From assembly GCA_951813515.1 (NCBI GenBank), contig OX638346.1, positions 671,617 through 735,616 on the forward strand: a DNA stretch of 64,000 nt, read 5' to 3'. The notes beneath the pieces were generated by a model, which had not been told where the DNA came from, searched no databases, and saw only the letters and a program-made list of their open reading frames with translations. Source of the stretch: an uncultured Pseudomonadales bacterium. GTDB taxonomy: Bacteria; Pseudomonadota; Gammaproteobacteria; Pseudomonadales; Azotimanducaceae. Shown one piece after another: positions 34,378-42,900 of this stretch. Every line of letters begins with the position of its first letter. Position 1 is the stretch's first letter. Made by a program: the position numbers and the translations under genes.

Positions 34378-35676
34378 TCATGCCGCGCGCGTCACATCGT
34401 CAATGGCGCCCGAGAGCGTGTCGATCATTTGGTCCACATGGTTCCCGTCAATGGTGAACGGGGGTCCCAGGACGATCACGTCCCGCACCTCGCCAGTACC
34501 GCCGCCGTAGAAAAACACGCCCCGGTCGAGCGCCGCGTTGACGACGCGGCCGGTGACGCCGGCCTCCCGCGGGAAACGTTCGAGGCTCGCGCGGTCCTGC
34601 ACGATCTCGACGCCGATCAACAGCCCTCGCCCGCGCACCTCGGCAACGTGCGGATGATTCGACAACGCCGCCGACAGGCCACCCTGCAGTTCGGCGCCCA
34701 TCCTGGCGGCGCGCGCGACCAGGTCTTCGCGCGTCATGATCTCCAGTACCTTGTCGGCGGCGGCGCAGGCGCCCGAATGCGCGGCGAAGGTGTGGAACAT
34801 GACCGTCATGCCCTCGTCGGCCAGGGGTGCCACGACGGCGTCCGTGGCGAATATGCCGGTGAGCGGCGCGTAGCCGCCGGTCAGCCCCTTGCCGGAGACG
34901 AAGATGTCCGGCGCTACCGGCCAGTGCTGGTGGCCGAATGCCAGTCCCGTGCGGCCAAAGCCGGTCATCACTTCGTCGGCGATCAGCAGGATATCGTTCT
35001 CATCGCAGATGCGGCGCACGGCCGGCCAATAGGTGTCCGGCGGCACGACGGCGCCACCGCTGGCGCCGATAATGGGCTCCCCGACGAATGCGGCGATGCG
35101 CTCCGGGCCTTCGCGCTCGATCGCGTGCTCGAAGGCGTCGACATAGTAGCTTGCGGGATCGTCGCCGGGACACCGCAGGGGATCCGGCGTCGGCGACGAA
35201 GGATATTCCGGCAACGCGTGGGCCAGGCCGAACCGGCGCGCTTCGTGTCCGCCGACCCCGGTCGTCGCCAGGGTCGTGCCGTGATAGGACACGGAGTGGC
35301 CCACGATTTTGGACTTTTCCGGCCGTCCGCGTGCGTAGTGGTATTGCAACGCGACCTTCATGGCCGTCTCGATACCTTCCGAGCCGCCGCAGGTGAGATG
35401 CGTGTGCGTGAATTCCACCGGCAGCCAGTCCGCCGCAAGGCGATCCATCAGCCGTTCACGTGTCGGCGTGAGCCACGGCGGAATGACATAACCTTCCCGC
35501 TGGGTCGCCTCGGCGACGGCTTCCACGACCTCCGCCCGTCCGTGACCGATATTCGTCACGATGGCCCCGCCCGCGGCGTCCAGAATGCGGCGCCCGTCCA
35601 TGTACAGGTAGGCTCCTTCAGCACGCTCCACCTTGCGTGAAAGGGTCCACGGAATAATGGGATAGGAACTGCTCAC
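34378..35676 (-). CDS. Class III aminotransferase (omega-transaminase-like)
   Basis: A 432-residue PLP enzyme. The PLP lysine is K263 in VSGKGLTGGYAPL and the pyridine-nitrogen Asp is D234 in LLIADEVMTGFGRTG. HLTCGGSEGIETAMKVALQY and SYHGTTLATTG hold the cofactor phosphate and substrate contacts. It transfers an amino group from an omega-amino compound to a keto acid; the family includes beta-alanine and 4-aminobutyrate transaminases. Substrate is unknown. It diverges from the LLM gene, with 132 bp between starts. Confidence 0.92.
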   Translation of the reverse strand: MSSSYPIIPWTLSRKVERAEGAYLYMDGRRILDAAGGAIVTNIGHGRAEVVEAVAEATQREGYVIPPWLTPTRERLMDRLAADWLPVEFTHTHLTCGGSEGIETAMKVALQYHYARGRPEKSKIVGHSVSYHGTTLATTGVGGHEARRFGLAHALPEYPSSPTPDPLRCPGDDPASYYVDAFEHAIEREGPERIAAFVGEPIIGASGGAVVPPDTYWPAVRRICDENDILLIADEVMTGFGRTGLAFGHQHWPVAPDIFVSGKGLTGGYAPLTGIFATDAVVAPLADEGMTVMFHTFAAHSGACAAADKVLEIMTREDLVARAARMGAELQGGLSAALSNHPHVAEVRGRGLLIGVEIVQDRASLERFPREAGVTGRVVNAALDRGVFFYGGGTGEVRDVIVLGPPFTIDGNHVDQMIDTLSGAIDDVTRAA

Positions 35677-35808
35677 GGTCTTTGTCGCGCCATCCGGGTT
35701 AACGGGGACTGTTTTCGTTCGTCATAATAGCGCGGCGGCGCAAACTTGGACGAGGGCGGCGAAGCGGACCGCGAAAGGAATCGCGTTCGATCGCAACAGG
35801 CGGCACCA

Positions 35809-36771
35809 TTGAAATTTGGCGTATTGCAGTTCTTTAGCTGGCCCGGGCGGCGTTTCCCGCTGCCCACCGTGTACGAACGCGCTCTCGACCGCATTCGCAT
35901 CATGGAAACGACCGGATATGACGCCGTGTGGCTCGCGGAACACCATTTCTCGACCTACAGCGTGTGTCCATCCGTGCACCTCATGGGCATGCACGTGGCC
36001 GGCATCACGCGGAACCTGAGAATCGGCACCGGTGTGTCGCTGGCCGCGTTCTACGACCCCGCGCGCCTGGCCGAGGAGGTGGCCCTGCTCGATGTGCTCT
36101 CCGGCGGCCGCGTGAACTGGGGAGCGGGCAGAGGTTTCGACAGGAAAGAATTCGAAGTGTTCGGCGTGACGCAGGAGGACTCGTATCCGCGCTTCCGCGA
36201 GAACGTCGACATAGTGTTGCGCGCGTGGCGCGAGGATCGCCTCAACTACGACGGGCAGTTCCATCGGTACCGGGACGTCGAGGTGCTGCCCAAACCACTG
36301 CAGAAGCCGCATCCGCCCGTGTGGATCGCCTCAAGCTCGCCGGACGCGATTTCCTGGTCCGCAAGCCAGGGGCACGCCATCCTGATGGACCCGCACGCGT
36401 CCCACGAAGAATTGGCGGAGAAGTACCGCGCATACCGGCGCGGACTCGCCGAACACGGGCACCGCAACGACCAGGACACGCCCATGGCGCGTCTTGTGGC
36501 CATCGGCAAGACCGATGCCGAGGGTAGGGAAATCGCCCGGGCGGGCGCGCGCTGGACCGTCGGTTCGTACGCGAAAGGCCGCCGGGCAAGACACCGAGAT
36601 CCGGTGGAGCGTTACGTCGACCAAGTCGTGATCCACGGCTCCCCGGCTCGGGTCATCGACGAACTGAAGCGATTGGAGGAGGAATTACCGTTGAAGTACC
36701 TGCTCGCCGCGCCACTCAGCCACGCGTCGTTCATGCGGCTGACCGACGAAGTGATCCCGGCGCTTGCCTGA
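35809..36771 (+). CDS. LLM-class flavin-dependent oxidoreductase
   Basis: A 320-residue luciferase-like monooxygenase. I read the TTG at 35809 as the start, giving KFGVLQFFSWPGRRFPLPTVY, the normal start of the family; an AGG lies 8 bp upstream, and a TTG at 35746 would add 21 residues that look unrelated. Family marks are DAVWLAEHHFSTYSVCPS, IGTGVSLAAFYDPARLAEE and LLDVLSGGRVNWGAGRGFDR. It uses FMN supplied by a reductase; substrate is unknown. Confidence 0.88.
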   Translation: MKFGVLQFFSWPGRRFPLPTVYERALDRIRIMETTGYDAVWLAEHHFSTYSVCPSVHLMGMHVAGITRNLRIGTGVSLAAFYDPARLAEEVALLDVLSGGRVNWGAGRGFDRKEFEVFGVTQEDSYPRFRENVDIVLRAWREDRLNYDGQFHRYRDVEVLPKPLQKPHPPVWIASSSPDAISWSASQGHAILMDPHASHEELAEKYRAYRRGLAEHGHRNDQDTPMARLVAIGKTDAEGREIARAGARWTVGSYAKGRRARHRDPVERYVDQVVIHGSPARVIDELKRLEEELPLKYLLAAPLSHASFMRLTDEVIPALA

Positions 36772-36825
36772 ATTCGTGAACAGCGGGGTCGAGTGTTAAC
36801 GTTGCGCACCGCCCTTGAGACCAAG

Positions 36826-36841
36826 GAGCCTTCAGCCGGGG
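36826..36841. repeat. 16-bp copy of the fdsG-associated palindromic repeat
   Basis: GAGCCTTCAGCCGGGG is identical to part of the repeat at 61002-61087 (opposite orientation). Here it continues into GTGCGTCCCC, which can also pair with the GGGG. It lies in the non-coding stretch between the LLM gene and the truncated phosphotriesterase-like gene. Confidence 0.5.
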
Positions 36842-36908
36842 GTGCGTCCCCGACCGCTGACGCGTGAGGAAGTGCCGGCATTTCCCCCGTCGCCGGAGGC
36901 GTACATCC

Positions 36909-37076
36909 ATGCAAGTCAAGGAACCGTCAATGACGGAAATCAACACCGTCCTCGGGCCGGTATCGCCCGACGACCTCGGGTTCACACTGATGCACGAGCA
37001 CGTCATGGGCGTGGAGGAAAAGACGATTCGCACGCTCTTCGTGGACAACCCGAGGCGCTTCTTCAGTGGCGATTGA
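36909..37076 (+). pseudogene. Truncated phosphotriesterase-like amidohydrolase (N-terminal remnant)
   Basis: About 55 codons from ATG 36909, or 48 from ATG 36930. The product reads INTVLGPVSPDDLGFTLMHE, then HVMGVEEKTIRTLFVDNPRR, then a stop after FFSGD. This is the conserved start of phosphotriesterase-related proteins, including the first metal motif HEH. The remaining 250 or so residues, with the carboxylated Lys and other histidines, are missing, so no enzyme can form. About 90 bp separate it from the next gene. Probably a deletion relic. Confidence 0.68.
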
Positions 37077-37169
37077 GCAAGAGTCGAGGAGCAATACAAT
37101 GTTAGAGAGAACGTTTTGACACAGATAACCTTCACCCGACGTCGTCATGTCCCGCTGCGCAGACGAAGC

Positions 37170-37988
37170 ATGACCTTGGCCCGCTACGCCACCCTGCTGG
37201 TGCTTGCCGCCACCGCGCTTTCGGGTTGCGTGACGAGTCCCGGCGGACGTCCCCAACTGATGGTGATCTCGCCCGAAGCCGCCATCGTGGAGTCGCGCAG
37301 GGCCTACATCAGCACGGTGCAGAAACTGTCTCGCGAGGACCGCCTGCTGAACGATCCGCTGCTCGCGGATCGCCTGCGGACGGTCACCGGGCGCGTCGTG
37401 GGCGAGGCGGTGGTGCGCTACCCGCATACGGTCGGCTGGCAGTGGAGCGTGGCGCTCATCGACGAGCCGGAAACCGTCAACGCCTGGTGCATGGCGGGCG
37501 GCAGGATGGCGGTCTATAGCGGCCTGTTCGAACGACTCGACCTCACCGACGACGAACTCGCCCAGATCATGAGCCACGAGATATCGCATGCCATCGCCAA
37601 CCACACCGCCGAACGCATGTCCATCGCGCTGGTCACTGCCGTGGGCCTGATCGCGGCAGATACGATCTTCGACGCAGAGGATCGCGATCTCTCGCGTGCC
37701 GCGCTTGCGGCCAATCTCGCCGTCAGTCTGCCCAACAGCCGGGCCGCCGAGTCCGAAGCGGACCGCCTTGGCATCGAGCTGGCGGCGCTGGCGGGCTACG
37801 ATCCCGCAGCGGCGGTCACCCTGTGGGACAAGATGGCGACGGTTGGCGGCGGAATATCCGTGCCGTTCCTCAGCACGCATCCCGCCCCCGCATACCGCCG
37901 GGAGACGCTTTCCGGACTGGTCCCCGAAATGCGCCAGTTGGCGGATCGCGGGACCGGCCAGACGCATCCCGTAGACATCGTGCACTGA
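37170..37988 (+). CDS. M48 family metalloprotease lipoprotein (LoiP-like)
   Basis: A 272-residue protein starting at ATG 37170 with a lipoprotein signal (MTLARYATLLVLAATALSGC), Cys20 being the lipidation site. A TTG 54 bp upstream would mask it. The zinc motif is H136-E-I-S-H140, the third ligand lies in AAESEADRLGIELAALAGYD, and the end is close to the STHPAP motif of the M48C/LoiP branch. It probably acts in the periplasm on outer-membrane quality control. It is the second M48 protein in this window, shorter than the first and clearly not a close duplicate. Confidence 0.9.
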   Translation: MTLARYATLLVLAATALSGCVTSPGGRPQLMVISPEAAIVESRRAYISTVQKLSREDRLLNDPLLADRLRTVTGRVVGEAVVRYPHTVGWQWSVALIDEPETVNAWCMAGGRMAVYSGLFERLDLTDDELAQIMSHEISHAIANHTAERMSIALVTAVGLIAADTIFDAEDRDLSRAALAANLAVSLPNSRAAESEADRLGIELAALAGYDPAAAVTLWDKMATVGGGISVPFLSTHPAPAYRRETLSGLVPEMRQLADRGTGQTHPVDIVH

Positions 37989-38003
37989 GCGAGCCTGCCG
38001 GCC

Positions 38004-38618
38004 TCAGATGGGTGGAGCGCCCGCGCGTCCCGTGAGAATCCAGCGGACCATCGGCAAGTGGGCGCGGCCCAGGAAGATCTCGCCGTCCACGAGATAGGCG
38101 GGGGTCTCGAAAACGCCTGCGAGCGACAGGCTTTCCTGCAGTGAATTGAGCCCCGCCGCGTCCGGCTCGAAAGCCTCCACCCCTGCTGCGGACAACAGCC
38201 GGGAAACGACATCCGCATCTTCGATGTCGAGGTCGTTTTCCCAGTACTCTCTGAAGGCGCGGTCGAGGTAGTTCCGGAGCGCCCCTTCCGAATACGCCCT
38301 CGCGGCCAGCATGCCCATTCCCGCAAGGCTCGAGTCCGGGGCGCGATAGATGTTGCGAATCGTGAGGCCCCTCACACCGGCGTAGCGCTGGATGGAGCTT
38401 TCGATGTAGTCAGAGCGAAAGTGCCGGTGGCGCGAACCGCGATCGTTGTCTCCCCGAGCGTGACGGCGCAGCGGCCGAGAGATGAGAGGTAGCCAGTCGA
38501 TATCGAGCCCAAGCTCGTCGGCCAACGCATAGGTCGGATCCTTGGCAAGGTAGGAATGCGGGTCCTTGATATCCAGGACCACCGCCAACGGTCGAGACGA
38601 CAGGTAGGGCTCAGCCAT
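38004..38618 (-). CDS. DsbA/HCCA-isomerase family protein, paralogue with altered active site
   Basis: A 204-residue thioredoxin-fold protein of the DsbA/2-hydroxychromene-2-carboxylate isomerase (kappa-class GST) type. The first strand is PLAVVLDIKDPHSYLAKDP. In HCCA isomerases this place reads D(F/I)xSPY with a catalytic Ser; here the Ser is Asp (DPH). FETPAYLVDGEIFLGRAHLP is the cis-Pro loop and C-terminal helix. It overlaps its upstream paralogue by 8 bp, and the two share many identical segments (GDLFFGRENLPMVQWLLSGR in the neighbour). Substrate is unknown. Confidence 0.8.
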   Translation of the reverse strand: MAEPYLSSRPLAVVLDIKDPHSYLAKDPTYALADELGLDIDWLPLISRPLRRHARGDNDRGSRHRHFRSDYIESSIQRYAGVRGLTIRNIYRAPDSSLAGMGMLAARAYSEGALRNYLDRAFREYWENDLDIEDADVVSRLLSAAGVEAFEPDAAGLNSLQESLSLAGVFETPAYLVDGEIFLGRAHLPMVRWILTGRAGAPPI

Positions 38619-39330
38619 CCGAGATGCCGCAATAGGCGATGTCCGGCGCGGATCCCCGACGTCCGCTCAGGAGCCACTGCACCATCGGCAGATTCTCGCG
38701 TCCGAAAAACAGGTCACCCTCGACCACGTAGCTTGGTACTCCGAAGATCCCCGCGTCGAAGATGGCGGTTTGCATGGCGTCGTGCTCCTCCCGGCCGGAA
38801 CCGTGAAGATACGCGCGGAACCCCAACTGCTCGCCCCCCGCCTCCGCCACCGCGGCCGTCACGACAGCCGCGTCTTCGGCGTCGAATTCACGCCTCCAGA
38901 AGCGCTCGTAGACGATGTCGAGATACCGCGCCAGCACCGCGTCGTCTTGCTGCTTCTTCATCCAGGACATGCCGATGTGAACGAGGGAGGTATCCCAGAT
39001 CTTCACCGTGCCGCGCAGGGTGAGTCCGCTTAAACGTGCATAGCGCCGCGCGTCGTGATAGGCATAGCGGACATTGCGCCACTGGGACGGCGTACGATTC
39101 GCTTCGGCAACCTTGCCCTTGTCGTCGAGTCGCGCGGAACCGAGATAGCTCGGGATATCGAGGGTCAGCGGGCGCCAATCCACACGAATCCCCAAGGCTT
39201 CCGCCAGGCGTCGGGTCGGGTCCCTGGCGACGAACGCATAAGGACTCTTGATATCGATATAGACAATGAGGGGCGCCGTCGAACGGAGCGGATCGAATGC
39301 ATCGGAAACCGGGCGCGACGGTTCGGACAC
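38611..39330 (-). CDS. DsbA/HCCA-isomerase family protein
   Basis: A 239-residue protein of the same family as the gene after it. The active-site segment is IVYIDIKSPYAFVARDP, with the S-P-Y serine retained, and the cis-Pro loop is IFGVPSYVVEGDLFFGRENLP. HCCA isomerases use glutathione to isomerise aromatic degradation intermediates, but related proteins have other unknown substrates. There is no CxxC redox motif. The pair is probably a tandem duplication, with the second copy diverging at the active site. Confidence 0.82.
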   Translation of the reverse strand: MSEPSRPVSDAFDPLRSTAPLIVYIDIKSPYAFVARDPTRRLAEALGIRVDWRPLTLDIPSYLGSARLDDKGKVAEANRTPSQWRNVRYAYHDARRYARLSGLTLRGTVKIWDTSLVHIGMSWMKKQQDDAVLARYLDIVYERFWRREFDAEDAAVVTAAVAEAGGEQLGFRAYLHGSGREEHDAMQTAIFDAGIFGVPSYVVEGDLFFGRENLPMVQWLLSGRRGSAPDIAYCGISDG

Positions 39331-39498
39331 GGCTCAACGGCGTGAGCGGTGATTCGTGGCGGGATGCACGACAGCTCCGCTACCGATCCGGTAGCCTGGA
39401 CATCCGCGAGTTAGGTCGAGCCATCGCAGGCGACGCCTTCGGGGTTTGGTTCTTTGTTGCGAGGAATGCCCCTCGCGGTCTGCTGGTGAAGAGTGTTG
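39331..39498. other. Non-coding stretch with two small palindromes
   Basis: Between the DsbA-like gene and the 59-residue gene I see no protein. Two palindromes stand out: GCTACCG-ATC-CGGTAGC (about 39379-39395) and GCGAGG-6-CCTCGC (39459-39476). The second resembles the stem of the repeat near 61002-61087. Neither has a T-run after it. Confidence 0.45.
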
Positions 39499-39678
39499 CT
39501 AGGCCCGTCTGGGTTTGAGAACCAGTTGCTTGCGGCCACCACTGGCGGGTCCCTGGCCGCTCACGCCCATCGGTACTTGTTGAATCCTGTTACCGGACTT
39601 GAGATACGTGTCAACGTCTGCGGCGAGTTGCTCCCGAGTCCGGGCGATTGCAGCATCGGTGCGTGATCGATTGGCCAT
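39499..39678 (-). CDS. Small conserved-looking protein, 59 residues
   Basis: A short reading frame with a very strong Shine-Dalgarno, AGGGAGAGG, just upstream of its ATG (39676-39678). The product begins MANRSRTDAAIARTREQLAA, continues DVDTYLKSGNRIQQVPMGVS and ends in a basic GGRKQLVLKPRRA tail. The helix plus GxxIQxVPxGVS segment recalls small RNA-polymerase-associated proteins such as SutA of Pseudomonas, but this is a resemblance from memory, not a search. No signal peptide or membrane segment. It is probably a real gene because the start, ribosome site, codon use and basic tail agree. Confidence 0.68.
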   Translation of the reverse strand: MANRSRTDAAIARTREQLAADVDTYLKSGNRIQQVPMGVSGQGPASGGRKQLVLKPRRA

Positions 39679-39991
39679 GTTGCCTCTCCCTAATTTTCTT
39701 TATTGCCTCCCCAGTACGTATAAAGATTAGCACAGCCGACGATTTTTTCAGTCTTGACATGAGGCAATCGGCTTGTTCTCAGCAAAAATGGCACGTTTGT
39801 TGCTCGTTGGTTGCTACGAGCCGCGGGGCTGAATACTCGTCCGCCAGGGACCTCTCAGGTCAGGAATTGCCGCCGCACAACGTCAAACGAATAACGGCGG
39901 GTTCAGCGTACGACATCGAAGTAAAATCCCGTCTTCCGCAACGGCACGATCAGCCGTTCGGGTACGCGAGATGAATCATCGGGGAAAGTCC
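39679..39991. other. Promoter-bearing intergenic region upstream of the acyl-CoA carboxylase
   Basis: This 313-bp stretch is richer in A/T than its surroundings and must hold the divergent promoters of the small gene and the carboxylase. A TTGACA occurs at 39754-39759, but no acceptable -10 follows at normal spacing. I see no RNA structure that I can support. Confidence 0.45.
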
Positions 39992-42900
39992 ATGCGTTTC
40001 GATGCCTTGCTCATTGCCAATCGCGGCGAGATTGCCATTCGTGTCGCCCGGGCCGCGGCCGAACTCGGGTTGCGAACGGTGGCCGTGCATTCAATCGACG
40101 ATGCCGAAAGCCTGCACACGAGGGTCGCGGACGAAGCGGTCGCGCTCCCCGGAAGCGGCGCGCGCGCCTACCTCGACCAGGAAGCCATCGTCGCGGCCGC
40201 GCGGGAGTCCGCGTGCGGGGCCATCCACCCGGGGTATGGATTCCTCTCCGAACGCGCGGACTTCGCGCGCCTTTGTGCCGACGCGGGCATCGTATTCGTC
40301 GGGCCGAAGCCCGAACATCTCGAACTGTTCGGCGACAAGGTCCGTGCGCGAACGGCGGCGGCGGCGGCGGATGTCCCGGTCCTCGGGGGATGCGATCAGC
40401 CGGTGTCCCTGGAGGAGGCAAAGGAGTTTTTTGCATCGTGCAACGGCGGCGCGATGATCATCAAGGCGGTGGCAGGCGGTGGCGGGCGCGGTACCCGGGT
40501 GGTGCAGGCGGCCGGGGAGATAGAAGCCGCGTACGAGCGCTGCCGATCCGAGGCTGAAGCGGCGTTCGGTGTTGCCGACGTCTATGCGGAAGAGTTTCTG
40601 CCGCGAGCGCGCCACGTCGAAGTACAGATCGTCGGCGACCATCACGGTGATGTCACGCATCTCGGCGAGCGCGAGTGCAGCGTGCAGCGTCGTCATCAGA
40701 AGGTCGTCGAAGTGGCGCCTGCGCCAAGCCTCGCCGAGGACGTGAGGGACGCCATCATCGAGGCCGCCGTACGTTTCGCCGGCCGGGAGCGCTATGCCAG
40801 TCTCGGCACGTTCGAGTTCCTTGTCGACGCCTCGAACGGCGGCGACGCGCGGCCATTCGCGTTCATCGAGACCAACGCCCGACTGCAGGTTGAGCACACC
40901 GTGACCGAAGAAGTAACGGGCGTAGACATCGTGCAGGCCCAGATTCGGCTCGCTCGTGGCGAGACGCTTTGCGACCTCGGTCTCGACGCGCCCGGCATCG
41001 CCAGGCCCCGCGGCTACGCCATTCAGGCCCGCGTCAACATGGAGACCCTCGGCGAAGACGGTAGCCTGAGGCCCGCCGGCGGCACGCTAACCGTCTACGA
41101 AGCACCGAACGGCCCGGGGGTGCGCACTGACGGTTTCGGCTATGCCGGATATCAGACCAGCGCCGCCTTCGACTCGCTGCTCGCCAAGGTGATCGGCCAT
41201 TCGCCGTCGTCCGACTTTGGTGCCGCAGTGGCGCGCACCTCCCGCGCGCTGTCCGAATTCCGTCTCGGCGGCGTTGACAGCAACATCGGTTTCCTTCGCA
41301 ACGTTCTCGATCACGACGACTTCATCGCCGGCCGCGTGCATACGCGCTGGGTCGACGAACACATGGCACAGCTTGCGGCGCCGCGTACAGACATGCCGCA
41401 ACGGTTCGTGGAGACCCCCCGACCGAACGGCGGCGAAGGCGACGTGAGGGGTTTCGCGGGGGCGCGCGTGGATACCCGGGATCCGCTCGCGCTCTTCGAT
41501 CACGACGCGAGAGTCAAGTCGGAGCAGACGGTGACGCCGGTGACGGACGCACCGCCGACCGCGGGACCCGACGGTGCGTCCGGTCTGAGTTCACCGATCC
41601 AGGGAACCATCGTTTCGATCGACGTGTCCGTTGGCGACGAAGTCCGGTCCGGCCAGCAGGTCGCCGTGGTCGAGGCCATGAAGATGGAGCATGTCATCGC
41701 CGCAGACAGCGACGGCGTCGTGCGCGAGATCACGATGGCTCAGGGCGACGTGGTGCGCGAGGGCTATCCCATCGTGTTCGTCGAAGAGGCGGAGGTGACG
41801 GGCGGCGCCGCCGCAACCGCCGAACAACTCGATCCCGACTACATCCGCCCCGATCTCCAGCAAGCCTACGAACGCCACGCCTACATTCTCGACGAGAACC
41901 GTCCGGAAGCCGTGGCCAAGCGCTACGGGTTCGGCTACCGGATGCCACGGGAGAACATCGATCAACTCGTGGACGAAGGTTCATTCAAGGAGTACTGGCC
42001 ACTGGTCGTCGCGCGCCAGCACCAGCGCCACGACATGGAGACGCTGCGCCGGAACACGCCGTCCGACGGCCTGGTCGCCGGTATCGGCACCATCAACGCC
42101 GACCTCTTCGGCGAAGAGAAAGCGCGCGCCATGGTGGTCCACTACGACTACACGGTGCTCGCCGGAACCCAGGGCGGGCGCAATCATTACAAGCAGGACC
42201 GCATGTACGAACTGGCCCACCGGTTCCGCATCCCCCTCGTCCTGTTCGGCGAGGGCGGCGGCGGACGGCCCGGAGACGACAAACGGGGACCGGGCGTGGC
42301 GTTCGATACCCATACCTTTACGCAGTTCTCCAAGCTGTCGGGACTGGTGCCGCTCATCAGCGTCATCAACGGACGCACTTTCGCCGGCAACACCGCCCTG
42401 GTGGCGTGCTGCGACGTCATCATCGCGACGGAGCGCACCACCGTGGCCATGGGCGGCCCTGCCATGATCGAGGGCGGCGGCCTGGGCATTTACACGCCGG
42501 AGGAAGTCGGGCCGATGTCCTTCCAGGTGCCGAACGGCGTCGTCGACATCCTCACGAAGGACGAAGAAGAGGCGGTCGAAGTGGCGCAGAAGTATCTCTC
42601 CTACTTCCAGGGCAGCATCGACACCTGGGAAGCCCCGGATCAGCGGCAGCTGCGTCATGTCATTCCCGAGAACCGGCTGCGCCTGTACGACATGCGCGAG
42701 ATCGTCCACACCATCGCGGACGCGGGCTCCGTGCTGGAGATTCGCGAAAAGTTCGGCATCGGGGTTATCACCGCGTTTATTCGCGTCGAGGGTCAACCGA
42801 TGGGCGTGATCGCCAACAACCCGCACCATCTCGCGGGGGCCATCGACTCAGACGGCGCCGACAAGGGAGCGCGCTTCCTCCAACTCTGCGACGCCTTCGA

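Noticed and set aside
39754..39759. TTGACA as a -35 box for the carboxylase gene
   Set aside because: The sequence 16-18 bp downstream has no acceptable -10 element.
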